This document shows, in pieces, positions 28,931 through 40,564 of a stretch of DNA of 64,000 nucleotides. A program made the position numbers and the translations under genes. The first letter of the stretch is position 1. Each line of letters begins with the position of its first letter. The notes beneath the pieces are model-generated. The model saw nothing but the letters and a program-made list of their open reading frames with translations, was not told the origin of the DNA and did no database searches. The DNA comes from Arctopsyche grandis (Eukaryota; Arthropoda; Insecta; Trichoptera; Hydropsychidae), in the NCBI RefSeq assembly GCF_051622035.1, contig NC_135362.1, positions 19,809,001-19,873,000 on the forward strand. The letters are read 5' to 3'.

Positions 28931-30707
28931 ACCGATTTTGAGTTATTATTTTTGTGCATTGTTTCAGCGTTAGCGCATGGTGATATTGACGCCACTATCA
29001 AAACAATCCGTTATCGCCCGTAAACAAGTATTATTTTAAACTATTTCTTTTGATTTGAGATAAAATTTCTAGAACTTATCAGCCTCACATTTATTGAGTG
29101 TACTTTTACTTTAGTGTTAATTGATTTTATGGAACATTGACTGAAAAGTGAACAAAAATATTGTTGGATATTAAAACTGACATTTCGACCAGATTCTCAA
29201 GATTCAAAGTAAAAATCCACCCTGTATATCTTAATTTCCAAATGCAATGCCATGGTCTGTCTGCACTTAACGTATCACATTTTCTTGTCGGCGTACTCGT
29301 CTAGATCCCGACTTAGAATATTCATTAGCAAAGTGCCGACTGGTGGAGAATATTTCACTTGCATCTCCAAGCGACTTTGCCGGGAGAAGGAGAGTGGGTG
29401 TAAGAGGGAGACTCGGTTCGTTCGCATTAACACAAACGACTTTTCCGGCGGACCCCTGAAACAATAACCCTGTGGCAGGGTAACCCGTTCTCGCACCTTC
29501 TTTGATGTGCCTTTTTTTAACCAACAGAACCACGGTTCCATCAAACCGAGTGAAACCTACGAGAGAGGGGACTCAGTGGAAGCAAAGTATCAAAGGTGAA
29601 CTCGCGAAGGCCGCTTGTTTTTCTTGGAAATCCGTTTTATATACGGATTTTATTTACGGCTTTCGCCCCGACTGCGGATTTGTCCCCGCAAAAGCGTTTT
29701 TTCGCCGCCACTTTTTTTATTTTATTTTATTTTATAGCCACCTTGGAAAAAATAATTTATTATTCAATATATGCATGTATGTATATATGTATATGTAGGC
29801 AACAAGTGAAAATTCTCATACGCCGAGAGTGGAAAATGCTGCGAAATAAAAACGCATTTACACACCTAAGGGTGCGTTCACACACCAACCTACCCCCCAA
29901 AACGTGAAAAGGTCTCTTTGGATAAACGTTTCCTTTTACCGCAGTAATAATCTGTGCAAATATTAAAAGGAACGGTCTTTATGAGCGCCTTCAGTTATAC
30001 GTTGCGAAATCAAACGATTCCATTGAAGTAAATCTAAAAAAACGTATATAAATAAAAAAATATACAATATATATTATGTAATAGATATATGTATGTATAT
30101 TTTTTTGTATGTACGTCAATCACTGCTGGAAGCTATCGCATCTGCTGTTTCGTACATACATACATTCGGGAGGGGGGGTTTTGAAAAGTTTTACGTTGTC
30201 TCCGATAATGACATGGAGGGCGTTCTTCCTACCCCTCGGCAACTTGATAAGAATCTTGTTAGGCGGGGAATAAATTGGGAATATGTATGAAAGAAAATAA
30301 AGGAAGGAGATGAGGAGCCGCCGAGCGAGCCATAAAGACATCACGACCGTTTATCTCTTGAACTTTAACCGCTTTTTATCTAACAATATTTCTGTCATCT
30401 CTTCAGCAAGCGCAGTGCCATGTTGTGACAAAATTGTACACGACTTAAGCCGTATTAGAATTAAAAAAACGAACATACATATGTAGGTATATATTTAACT
30501 TATAATATTTTCCATTTATATAAAGTTGGAATATGTTAGTAAATGCTACAACAGGAAACATCATTTCATGTTGTTGTTTTTTATTTAGTCCTTTTTTCCT
30601 GTCTATCAAGCACTGATGGATTAAAAGAAGGCAAAAAAAGTTATTATATTTCTTAAAATATCAATAATCTTTTTGTATAAATAAACTTTATATTATGTAT
30701 GTATATC
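28931..30707. other. Spacer with mixed island at 29250-29980
   Basis: AT-rich edges around a GC-richer non-repetitive centre. Several overlapping 60-100 codon frames on both strands (29252-29907) lack domains. A CACCCTGTATATC word occurs at 29218. No gene called. Confidence 0.45.
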
Positions 30708-32115
30708 CAGTGGCGGCTCGTGGATATCTGGGGGTTGTAAAAAAAATTGGTCTAAAAAAATTGTTTAGTTGGATTATATTTTCCTATTAACATCAATATT
30801 ATCAAAATTAAACATTATATGTATTTTATTTCATTATAAAATTGATTCTTCTGTCTTTTTTCCTTGAAAAAAGACAAAAGAATCACCTTTTTGTTAAATT
30901 TTTTACTGTCCATAATCATTTTTTTTCAATTGACAGCATATACAAAGCCGTCAATCTTTCCTGAACCATTGTGTCTTATAGTCGTATATGTATGTCTTTA
31001 TTCTACTTATTGATGAAAAACACCGTTGTGGCTCGGATGTACATAGTTAAAGTTGTAAGCAGAATTTGAATAAGTTTTGCTATTTCGACACGAACTTTGC
31101 ATAAATTGATTAAGAAATCGTTAATACTATGCATTTCTTTCCTTGAGTAAAACACTTCTAATTCAGTTTGAAGTTTTTCTTTATCTACATAGCATTGGAT
31201 ATGTTCAACGGTTAGTAGTAGATCTTTCATTGGCATTTTCTTTCAGTATTTTTCAAAATTCTCTTTATTAAATAATTTCACAGCTTTTAATTGATTAGAA
31301 AAAGTATATCTTTCTTTTATATCCTTAATAATAGCATCGCACATATTTTTGGCTTCTATAATATGTGCGATAATATATGCATCACATATTTTTGGCTTCT
31401 ATTTTTTCTCGTATTTGAATAATGACATTAGTAAAACTTTTTAAGTTTTCTTTAATTGAAAATGCATTGATATTACAAGATTGCATTTGGTTATAAATAA
31501 TTTCTACATGCGGCATTAACTTGTGAAAAAGTTCTGACTAAAATAAAAAATTGTATTCAGTAAATTGGTAGAATCTGTTTTATCAGTATTTTCGGAAGAA
31601 TATTTAAGTTCTTGAAACCATTGGCTCAGCTTTTCTTGATTTTTATACCATTTTAAATACTTAGAGTGACGTGTAGAAGGAAGTGTAGAAAGATAGAAAG
31701 TGTAAGAGGTGTAGAAAGAAAGACAAAAGGTGCAGAAGAAATGATGAAAAGTGAGGAGCGTGTCGATCGCGCGGCGCACACACGAACGCAACAAGAAATG
31801 TGTATAGCACTGTTGGGAGTGCAGTACGACCCAAGCTTCTAGCTGCCCCCGCGCCCCTCCTTCGCCCACTCGAGCAATTCCATCGAAAACCGTACTGCAC
31901 AAAATCATAAACGATGCCTCACTTTCTGATATTAGTACCGCGATGTATGATCATTATTGGATGTATCGGTGTGCGGGCGAGCTTAATACACGCCTAAATA
32001 GTATTGATATTTGCATGTAATATACATACATACATTTAATATAATAATATTAAATTTTTCTCAATTTCCTTGGGGGTGCTGCAGTACCGCAGTGCGTATG
32101 GACGAGCCGCCACTG
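30708..32115 (-). mobile_element. hAT derivative with 8-bp TSD
   Basis: A 1408-bp element with 14-bp terminal inverted repeats, CAGTGGCGGCTCGT at 30708 and ACGAGCCGCCACTG ending at 32115. Flanking octamers TGTATATC (30700-30707) and TGTTTATC (32116-32123) agree at 7 of 8, a hAT-type duplication. The ends share GGGGGT and CAGTACCGCAGT-type subterminal words. Transposase remnants lie on the minus strand (30950-31620). A degenerate GTGTAGAAAG-type minisatellite and a GC-rich segment fill 31660-31920. Confidence 0.93.
30950..31640 (-). pseudogene. hAT transposase remnant
   Basis: In minus-strand order and in several frames: YLKWYKNQEKLSQWF (about 31610-31655), LFHKLMPHVEIIYNQMQS and FTNVIIQIREKIEAKN (about 31375-31540), then VDKEKLQTELEVFYSR (near 31140-31190), then MVQERLTALYMLSIEKK (about 30925-30980). 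These match the middle and C-terminal dimerisation parts of ZMYM1-like hAT transposases. The catalytic motifs and the AERCFS-type Glu region are missing or unreadable. A 23-25 bp internal duplication (CACATATTTTTGGCTTCTAT) occurs at about 31337 and 31382. Non-functional. Confidence 0.85.
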
Positions 32116-32190
32116 TGTTTATCCATAATCAGGAAAAATAATATGTAAGTACAAAAACTCAACTTAAAGTGAACGAATTAACGTTAAGAT

Positions 32191-32843
32191 CAGGGTTGTG
32201 GAGTCAGAGTCGGAGCTGTGGAGTCGAAGCATATCAAGCAGAGTTGGAGACGTAAAAATCAACTGACTCCGACTCTTTCGTTTTATTATTTTCTTTAATT
32301 AAAAGTATTACGGTATGTGTCAACTAGAGTCCAATACTCTGGCAAATCCACTAATAAATTTAAATTAATTAATTTCTTTACAAAAATCATGATTTTAAAT
32401 TATATTATAAATAAAATCGTTAAATTGCAGGTATTTTGAGGTTTTTTGGCCAAACCTAGAATATTTTTTTATTCTCATTTTTACTCCCATTATTTGCATT
32501 GATTTATTTGTGTATGAAATTCATAGACATGCACTATAATGTACTTTATTTTTATTTATACTTATTTAATTACCAACAATTCAGTAAATTGGGTAACATG
32601 TTAAGTTTTAATGATTTTTTTAATCCTTTAATTTCTTATATTTTGAAAATCGTTATTATTCTATTATTTAAAATTTTATACGTTGGCAAGAAAAGTCTAT
32701 CTTACTAAAATCGTTCAAGCCGGAGTCAGAGTTTGGAGTCGGAGTCGGAGTTTGGAGTTAGAGTCGGAGTCAGAATCGAAGTCAAATCATAAAATAAAGT
32801 TGGAGTCAGAGTCACTAAATTTTGATTCGACTCCACAGCCCTG
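32191..32843. mobile_element. Non-autonomous hAT-like MITE, GTGGAGTCG family, copy 2
   Basis: Begins CAGGGTTGTGGAGTCAGAGT and ends GACTCCACAGCCCTG. It carries more GGAGTCGGAGT subterminal units than copy 1, mainly at 32720-32830. Flanking octamers GTTAAGAT and GTTTAAAT agree at 6 of 8 bases. The interior is homologous with copy 1 plus about 150 bp extra. No coding capacity. Confidence 0.88.
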
Positions 32844-34560
32844 GTTTAAATACAAAATTATTTTATGTTTGTATTTACACAACAGAAAAACTTCACAATC
32901 CACAAAAGACGGGTTAACGCTTTGAAATAACAGTAACATATGTATACTGCAATCACAAAACACAATAAAAAATCATCAATAATATACATATAGGAACAAA
33001 TAACATTAATACAATAAAGTTATGTATAATATGGTGGGAAAAAAAAACACTTTCCATGTATCTATTACGTTTTCAAAAGCTTCCCTTATATGAAACATAT
33101 CAGCAGGAAAATAGAGGCAATATACGTAGACAGCGAAAAAGCAAGGAAAAAGAGAACGAAGATCTTACACAGTGATCCGTGCTTCGTAACAGAGGAATAA
33201 AAGCATAGTGAAATCTCACTGCAAATAATAATCAGTATGAAAAAGCGCCTACTGAACACAATACGACATGACAGTCGGGAAAATATTGCTCACGACACCA
33301 TAAGAGTATTTATTCTTTAATACACTTCATGCATCGTTCTTAAAGCCAGCAACTACACACATGCATACATATATGTATGTATAGATATATCTAAATGTTG
33401 CACGCTTTTGTACCTACATAACCCAAGTTGAAAGTTAAATTAATAAAATGTTGTTTAAGCATTAGCAAGTTCGTCTGTTGGTTTTGGCGCTCTCTTAAAC
33501 TTTGAGTTCATTTCAAACTAACCGCTAAATGCCGACCATTAGGCGACGTTTCAGCCGAAGGTGCAGTATTTGCTCGGACTTTCCATTAGTCAAGTTTTCC
33601 ACCTGCAGGCTGCTGCAAGTCCTGGAATTGCATGTTTCACCAACAGACGACGTCCACTAACTAACACTTTTACACAGTGCTTAGCAACTGAAATTTACTG
33701 AAGGGAGCTGCGGAAGGGTGCATTAATCTGATGTTGAGATTGCACGGGGTTGCATGAAAGAAGCGGGTGGTGTATGGGGTGGTACGCGGGACGATTTATG
33801 CGTAGAAGTACGCGTGGAGTAGTCGTATTCAGGTCAACAGCGTTGATGCTTCAGAGCGAGTTGCGAGGGAGACGACACAATGATGGAAAAGGTGATGTGG
33901 AACAAGAGATGGTTCATTACGAGGGAAAAACCCCTGGTTATTCATCTTAAAATACAATTTTTTTTAATATCATCGTATTTTTGCATTGCAGGTATGTATG
34001 TATTGACATCTTATAAAAATATCAAAACGAATTCACAAAAATGATTCCTGAATTAGTATATACATATGTATGTAAATATTATAATATTAAACAGGCTAAT
34101 AATACGCCATTATTAAACTCAAACAAATATTATGTAATATGACAATACATTGAATATTTTTTCGGAGAAGACATTTTTACGGAAAACATTAATTCCTTTA
34201 TAACAACCAAATTCGTACTTCGATGTTATATGTATTTGTGTGGGTGTTATACAAAATTTATTTAAAAAAATCTTTCCAAATAAGTATTTACGAAGAAACC
34301 AATATTTTTCTGTTTATGAAAAAATTCAACGAATTTTTTTACATTTAAATGACTGTCTCACTTTATGAATATTTCTTGGATTTTATATACATAATAATAC
34401 AAAATGATTTTTTATATGAATACAAAATGTTATAAAAAGGTATTTATTTATTATATTGGAAAAAAGCTCACGGCCACTCTAAATTTGTCTGAAAAGAGAA
34501 TTTTTATTTCTGAACTAAATATTATATATCTATGTACATATGTATCCGTGTATGTATGCA
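32844..34560. other. Spacer with mixed island 33470-33955
   Basis: AT-rich apart from a GC-richer non-repetitive patch that includes a 66-codon frame (33750-33950) without a domain. TACATATGTA motifs at 34060-34075. No gene called. Confidence 0.45.
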
Positions 34561-34660
34561 GGCCTTACGAAAGGGGGGGAAGAGTATGCAAATAACCTGG
34601 GGCCCGGCTTTCGAAGGTGGTTCAGGCCCCCCCGCAAATAATATGTACATTTTCAGTAAA
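34561..34660. other. GC-rich fragment resembling a transposon terminus
   Basis: A compact block with GGGGGGG, CCTGGGGCCCGG, CTTTCGAAGG and GGCCCCCCC in otherwise AT-rich DNA. Such words recur near the ends of some hAT elements, and GAGTGGCGGATTTTACC lies close by at 34735. I see no matching second end, so identity stays open. Confidence 0.3.
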
Positions 34661-34834
34661 AATATAAAAGCATTATTTGGCCTTTATACTCTTAGGGTTT
34701 TTTGGACAGTAAGCAAAATGGTATAACTGTTTTCGAGTGGCGGATTTTACCTACTTTTTATGGCATAGTAAAATTTAGGGAAAGATTCGTTCTGGTGTTC
34801 AGAATGGTCAGTTCCCTCGTCACAATATCCTAAA

Positions 34835-35838
34835 ACGAATTAGTAAAAGGCAACAAATTAAACGGTCAGAATTTAAATCATTTTTGGGTCAGAATAAAAA
34901 TCAAATTTCGGTCAGAATTTTAATAACAGCACGGTCATAATTATATCATTGAAGGTCAGAATAAATAATCAATGGTTAGAATAAAAATGGTATTTGGTCA
35001 GAATAAAAAAGAATAAAGGGTCAGAATAAAAATGATAAATGGTCAGAATAAAAATGATAAATTGTCAGAAAAAGTAATAATTGGTCAGAATGTGAAAATA
35101 AATAAATGGTCAGAATGTTGAAAATTGATAAATGGTCAGAAAAAAGTAATAATTGGTCAGAATGTCGAAAAATGATAAATGGTCAGAATGTGAAAATTAA
35201 TAAATGGTCAGAATGTCGAAAAATGGTAAATGGTCAGAATATTTAAAAATAACAAGTAGTCAGTCAGCATAAAATAAAACTTTGTAGACAATATTGCAAT
35301 GAATTAAAAATTCATTGCAATATTGCAAAAAAAGGAAAACAAAAAAAAAACTTAAAGAGTATTATAATTTTTTATTTATCGATCATTATATCATACACTT
35401 TTTTGCTAATCGATAATAATAATCTTGCGCATGCGAATAACTACGCTTGACGTTTGATTGTCGAATAACTACAATACTCGTTTGACGTTTGACTGTCGTC
35501 CCCTTGACCACTTGTACCAATCTTCAACGTTGCATGCACTAGTAATGATTCTAGTGCCAACTGACAAAAATGAATCTGACCATCTGTCAACATAATTCTG
35601 ACCATTTAATACAAATTATGACCATTCAATATAAATTCTGACCATTTAATATAAATTCTGACTAATTAGTATAATTTCTGACCATTTCATATTTATTCTA
35701 GTTTTAGTATTCTGACCATTGTATGCTGACCGTTTAATATAAATTTTGACCAATGTAATATAAATTCTTACCAATGTAATATAAATTCTGACCAAAAACG
35801 TATTAAAATTCTGACCCGAATAATACGAGCCTTAGTAA
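34835..35838. mobile_element. Foldback-like element built of GGTCAGAAT iterons
   Basis: The left arm (34864-35265) holds about 18 copies of GGTCAGAA(T), starting every 20-26 bp. The right arm (35577-35820) holds about 12 copies of the inverse, ATTCTGACC, mostly exactly 20 bp apart with the unit ATATAAATTCTGACCATTTA. Between them lies a 310-bp core with a perfect 17-bp palindrome (289-305 and 309-325 of the 35-kb block) and a CGAATAACTAC direct repeat (35434 and 35462). The outer tips, TTAGTAAAAGGC on the left and GCCTTAGTAA on the right, are also inverse. Long inverted repeats made of short tandem units recall Foldback transposons, but no transposase or clear TSD is visible. Confidence 0.75.
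35289..35325. repeat. Perfect 17-bp palindrome in iteron core
   Basis: Arms CAATATTGCAATGAATT (35289-35305) and AATTCATTGCAATATTG (35309-35325) with a 3-base AAA loop, in the space between the two opposed iteron arrays. Confidence 0.95.
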
Positions 35839-36340
35839 AAAAAACCTTTGGCCGATTCAAGCAGGTAACAAGCGGACAGTTAAAAGTACGAGATTAGTGT
35901 ATTTTTACATCGATAATAAAGATAAAATCTTTCACATTTACCTATTTGCAAATTTGCTATGAAACTTTTATCTTAAAATTGCAAATGTGATGCATGTGCT
36001 ATTCCTAGAATAATTCAACAGAAATATACTAATAAATGGTTAATTTTAATCGTTAAAAGTATCAGTTTGTCTTTCGACTTTAGGAAAATACGTTATTCAA
36101 AAACGTTAAAATTTTGCTGTATAAATGCGAACGGTAGACTGGATTTAGTATATTTCAAATCAAAGTTAGTTTTTCAATTAATAATATTTGTCGCTTACGA
36201 ATTCATTTTTATTATTCAACTGTTATCTATGTTGATTATTTTAACCCATAATGAACATGTATCAATCTGAAGTATGTATGTATATGTATATAGAGACATT
36301 TTAAAAAGCTCTCACAGAAAAAAATTCAATACATTATTAC
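35839..36340. other. AT-rich spacer
   Basis: AT-rich, no recognised feature. Confidence 0.5.
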
Positions 36341-36440
36341 TAGAGACACGTATTTTGGGCATCTATTTTTGTCAATTTTAGCACTTTCATTTTGCATTTT
36401 AGCGTTTTAGGGCATTAAAAATGTTTAATTTTACCATCTA
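36341..36440 (+). repeat. Solo left end of the TAGAGACACG hAT family
   Basis: About 100 bp beginning TAGAGACACGTATTTTGGGC, nearly identical to the left end of the complete element at 37988, with TTTTAGCAC and GCGTTTTAGGGC blocks in order. The right end is missing, so this is a truncated copy 1.65 kb away from the complete one. Confidence 0.88.
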
Positions 36441-37054
36441 CTTTTATGAACTATTTAAAAGAGTGTCTGTCTAAAAAAACCCACGTCTCACATCCCACGC
36501 TGTGTGATTTCACCCTTAAAAGCTTTCTAGCCAAACTTTGTCCAAAGTCTTACGGTTTTCGAGATAATCCGAATTTTTTACCTTTTTTTAAATAATCCCG
36601 AAATCTCATAATTATGCGCTGGTAGCACAATAATTAATCTTTATTTTTTTTTTTTTTTTTTCAATTAAATTGCAAGCAAACTTTGGACTATGGTAAAAAT
36701 GGTTAGATTACTTCGAAATTTCTTTTACCTCCTAAAAGATTTGCATCGATCTGAAGTGCACCCTGTATAATGACATTCAATCGAATTTTAATTAAATAAG
36801 CCCAAATAAAAAGTATTTTTACAATGGATAGAAAAATAAATACAACATTATTTAAAAATAATCATGTTATAGGTTTTAAATTAAATTGAAACTATTTTAT
36901 ATGGCAATAATTTTATTTTATAGCAACAATCTTAGTTCAACCCTTAAAGCTTTTCAATTGTTATAGGAACTTTATTTTCAAGTCATGTGTTCTAAAATAT
37001 ATGTAGTAGAATTATAAATTAAAATTATTTTATATTTCAAACCTTTTGCAACCC
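36441..37054. other. Spacer with possible MITE remnant
   Basis: Holds a CCACGTCTCACATCCCACGC block, a TTTTCGAGATAATCCGAA block, a T23 run at 36638-36660 and a GCACCCTGTATAATGA word at 36761. These look like decayed repeat sequence, but no termini could be paired. Confidence 0.35.
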
Positions 37055-37510
37055 ATTAATGCAACTCGAGTGCGATCGATCAGAGCTACATATGTACATA
37101 GTTGAAACCGCGATGCAATACAGATTTTTAGTAGAGCCATTCACCAAACGTACACAGACACACACATTTGCACATCCTGTGTGGTTGTTTATAGGATTTT
37201 TCAATTTATCGGTAGGACGCATCGAGGGGACTAGTGTCGTAGTAGCGCGCGACATACAAAGCCCCACTGGCGCGAAACGAGACCGGCAGGTCTTGCACGT
37301 AATAGCTTTCTGAGGGGTGGTGGTGCACTCTTGTTTCGTATGAAGGTATGGGGCTGCGCCCCCCGGGGGCTCCAAGGAACGCTCCGCATCCCCTACGAGT
37401 GGACACGAAGCATGCGGCTCACTACAAAATGCCCCTCATTAAAATGATATGCTCTTTAGCGCTCGACGGTGAGCCGCCTTTAGTGCGAACTGCATACTGT
37501 TGATCGGCAA
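37055..37510. other. GC-rich non-repetitive island
   Basis: About 450 bp with many CpG. Overlapping frames of 112 (minus), 84 (plus) and 66 (minus) codons contradict one another and show no domains. Not called as a gene. Confidence 0.45.
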
Positions 37511-37987
37511 CCTTTTATTTCATGCGGAAGTTAACAATTTCGCATTCAAATAATGCTGAAAATATTAAAAAAATAAACATTTAATTAAACATAATATCGC
37601 TAATCCATCTGTCTGTCTGATAACGCTCGCCGTACTATAATAGTCGTTTTAATTCGACATATATACATATGTACGTCACTGCTAAAACGTATACGTTTAA
37701 CAAAAGAAAAAAAAGTTCTATATATACTAATCGATGCCAATATTTCCGCTTGTCTGAGGGTAAACCGCCATTTTATTTAATTAATTAATTAATTTTTCTA
37801 TCGGTGTTTTATATTGTTTATATGTAGGTAGGTAAGTAGTTTTTACCATTTTTTTATATTAAACAATTAAATGTATTTAAAAGGTATATAAAGAAAATTC
37901 GACCACGTGCGGATCGAACAAATTTCTTTTATTTATTTTTATTTAATAACTTAATATGCAAACAACCATGCGATGATATGTCATCGG
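37511..37987. other. AT-rich spacer
   Basis: AT-rich sequence including a TTAATTAATTAATTAA run (37776-37793) directly before the hAT element; no other feature. Confidence 0.5.
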
Positions 37988-39079
37988 TAGAGACCCGTAT
38001 TTTGGGCATCTATTTTTGTCAATTTTAGCATTTCCTTTTTGCATTTTAGCGTTTTAGGGCATTAAAAATGTACAATTTAGCATCTATTTTATTTAAGTTT
38101 AATTTTAAATAATAAAAAATTTCGATGAATTTTAATAAAATTTATATACATACATACATATATACAATTTAAAGACAACACAACCATTAAAAAAATAGAA
38201 AAATTCAAAAATGTTTTGAAATTAAAATTACAAAGACAAAAAATATTAATCTAAAAATATAATACCAATTAAAATTGATTAAAACTTAACATGGAGCATA
38301 TTTCTACAGATTCTTTTTTGAGACTCGTGCGACGATCGGTAACAATTATATTGTATTTACTAAAATACCTTTCGGCATCCACACTATTGATGGGGCACCA
38401 AATAGAGTTTAGAGCGGCACAATCAAATTCTTCATATTTAATTTTTGTTGCCATCAATAATAGCAATATATCCGGCGTGGATTCACTTTTAATATTCTCT
38501 ATTAATTGTCTAAAAAGTGCTTATATCCTTCCATTGAGCCTCTGTTAATACATAAACAATGGCAGGTTTCTAAAAAACAAAACTGTTTCTTTAACATTAA
38601 TATTAGATTTTGAATCTGCCACAGATGGATTGAATAGTTTTACTCAATGTTCGGAGGAATAGATTTGTCTCATTTAGTCTTGAGTGCGAGTCTAGTTTTA
38701 AGACGCTTTTTAGAGCAGCCTTTTGGATACACAGCTCCAACTGTATTCTTTTGTTTACAGTACTTTTACTAGACAAAAGTATTTACTACTTTTGTAGACA
38801 AAAGTAGTTGCTTGATTTCGACAGGAAAAACACCGTCCATGGTAAACTGCAAGCTCTGTTTTATCCCCTCAATTTCTTCATATAATAAATAGACAAAGGG
38901 ATAGGAAGGCCCTTCTAAATATTGTATATTTATTTTATAAATTTTATGCAACTTTTACTTTTGTTTGTTATTTTTGCATCTAATCGCATATTTTACGAAT
39001 TTAGCATCTATTAGCATCTATTCCGAATTTTAGCATCAATTAAGCATAAATAGCAAAGTGCCCAAAATACGTGTCTCTA
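37988..39079 (-). mobile_element. hAT element, TAGAGACACG family, with 8-bp TSD
   Basis: A 1092-bp element. Left end TAGAGACCCGTATTTTGGGC, right end GCCCAAAATACGTGTCTCTA, an inverted repeat of about 20 bp with one mismatch. Flanking octamers GTCATCGG (37980-37987) and GTCATTGG (39080-39087) match at 7 of 8. Both ends carry iterated GCATCTATTTT and TTTTAGCAT(C)-type subterminal motifs, probable transposase binding sites. A transposase C-terminal remnant lies on the minus strand. Internally deleted, since autonomous hATs are usually about 2.5-4 kb. Confidence 0.94.
38269..38466 (-). pseudogene. hAT transposase C-terminal remnant
   Basis: A 65-codon minus-strand frame contains FDCAALNSIWCPINSVDAER, then YFSKYNIIVTDRRTSLKK and VEICSMLSFNQF. 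This is the hAT dimerisation domain, including the AER segment with the catalytic Glu. A second frame at 38769-38951 (minus) with SYPFVYLLYEEIEGIKQSL may be a more upstream transposase piece. The Asp-containing core is absent, so the element is non-autonomous. Confidence 0.88.
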
Positions 39080-39670
39080 GTCATTGGGTACAACTGTTAG
39101 TTTACTTAAATACTATTATTAACTCTAGGGATTTGTCTTCACATTAGAAACTCTAACAATAATGAAACTAATAAATAGCGTGTAACAAATGATAGAAAAT
39201 ACATTAATGATAACTACTAAAAAAGTAAAAATTACATTAAAACGATGAAAACATAAAGAAGCAAAGAAATACTATGAAAATTATAACGTCTTAGGAATTC
39301 ATCGACTTTATTTTCGAAAACGCTTAGAAGCTAGTAAATGATTTAAAATACAATTCCAAACATTCATCATTATTCATCATGATTTTTGATATATTTATAT
39401 TTTTGAGGTCTGAGAATATGTTTATAGTTTTTATTGGAAAACGTTCAGACTTACAGTAAATACAAATTTCCTGAAATATCATGATTATTGGTTGTTAAAT
39501 TATTGGCGATTTAAATGAGTAGGAGTATGTATGGTGCCATTGACATTTGTCACGTCTCTCTTCATTCTCTGCACCACTTCCTAAGTTATGGAGGTCGCGA
39601 CCATTTAGAAAGGTTGAGTTAGTGTTTTTAATTATGATTTTATTATGATATCATGTTTTATTTAGTTATC
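39080..39670. other. AT-rich spacer
   Basis: AT-rich with no recognised feature; a slightly richer patch at 39510-39620. Confidence 0.5.
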
Positions 39671-39674
39671 CTTT

Positions 39675-40262
39675 CCTTATTTATTTATTTATTTAATAGT
39701 TTTGGACCATTGTGGCATTACAGGAAGAACCTAATGCGCCACAATGGCCTACATTTGAAAAAGATATAAAAACATGATATAAAAACAAGTATACTGTAAA
39801 TAAAGGAAAAAAGCAAAAGCAGAAAACATGGTAAAATAATAAAAAAAAGTAACAAAAGGAAAATAATACCTCATTCAGAGAGAAAAAAAAAATAACAAAA
39901 GTGTAAAAATTAAAAATAAAATCCATAAATCCCATTCTTTGTTTACACTGAGCAAAATTAAAATAGTATATAAAAATGTACAAAAGAGAAAGAAAAAATA
40001 AAATAAAACAAAACAAAATAAATTTATATACAAATTTAATATACAAAAAAAAATTATATATACAAATTTAATTTGTATATATAATTTTTTTATTTAACTT
40101 GTATTTTTTCCTTTTGTACTTCTTAATTTTTTTAGCACACTCTTCGCTTTGGAGCAATCTGTTAGACGAGTGTGCTTGAATAATTGATTTTGTAAAATAA
40201 AAAAAAATGTCACCGAATAAAATTTGCATGTGGCCAAAACAAACAAAAATAAAAAGGTGGGG
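39675..40262 (-). mobile_element. LINE 3' end with terminal hairpin, copy C
   Basis: The minus-strand tail (TTATTTATTTATTTATTTAA at 39677-39696, plus) is preceded by the family hairpin, CCATTGTGGC at 39707-39716 and GCCACAATGG at 39738-39747, a perfect 10-bp stem. T-rich 3' UTR-like sequence extends to about 39960 and beyond. It lies directly downstream of the 5S rRNA gene on the same strand. I found no target-site duplication that tells whether it inserted next to 5S or was mobilised with it. Confidence 0.75.
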
Positions 40263-40264
40263 GG

Positions 40265-40383
40265 GGCCAACGGCACGCGGTGTTCCCAAGCGGTCACCCA
40301 TCCAAGTACTGACCGCGCCCAATGTTGCTTAACTTCGGTGATCGGACGAGAACCGGTGTATTCAACGTGGTATGGTCGTTGGC
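40265..40383 (-). rRNA. 5S ribosomal RNA
   Basis: Minus-strand 119-nt sequence beginning GCCAACGACCATACCACG and ending GCGTGCCGTTGGC. It has the canonical landmarks TCGTCCGATCACCGAAG, the box A region AAGTTAAGCAAC, the intermediate element and the box C region GGATGGGTGACCGC, then TTGGGAACACCGCG. The ends pair (GCCAACG with CGTTGGC). A T-rich stretch follows downstream (CCTTTTTATTTTTG), a plausible Pol III terminator. It encodes the 5S RNA of the large ribosomal subunit. Single copy here, so either a dispersed gene, a recent pseudogene, or the head of a 5S-derived SINE. The sequence itself looks intact. Confidence 0.92.
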
Positions 40384-40564
40384 AAACGGCTCGCTACTAA
40401 ATACACTTCTAATATTACACGAATTCTCAATTTACGCGCTGAAAAACCGCGTAAAAATTTTTGTAAATAAAAAAAACAGTATTTAGATAGGTCCCTATTT
40501 ATATTTTTTTTTATCATTAACACATATTATGTTTTATTGAATACAAATAAAGTAATAAAAAATT

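Noticed and set aside
29215..29232. CACCCTGTATA words (also near 5965 and 36763) as ends of one element
   Set aside because: Flanking sequences do not align and no inverted partner was seen; too short to support a feature.
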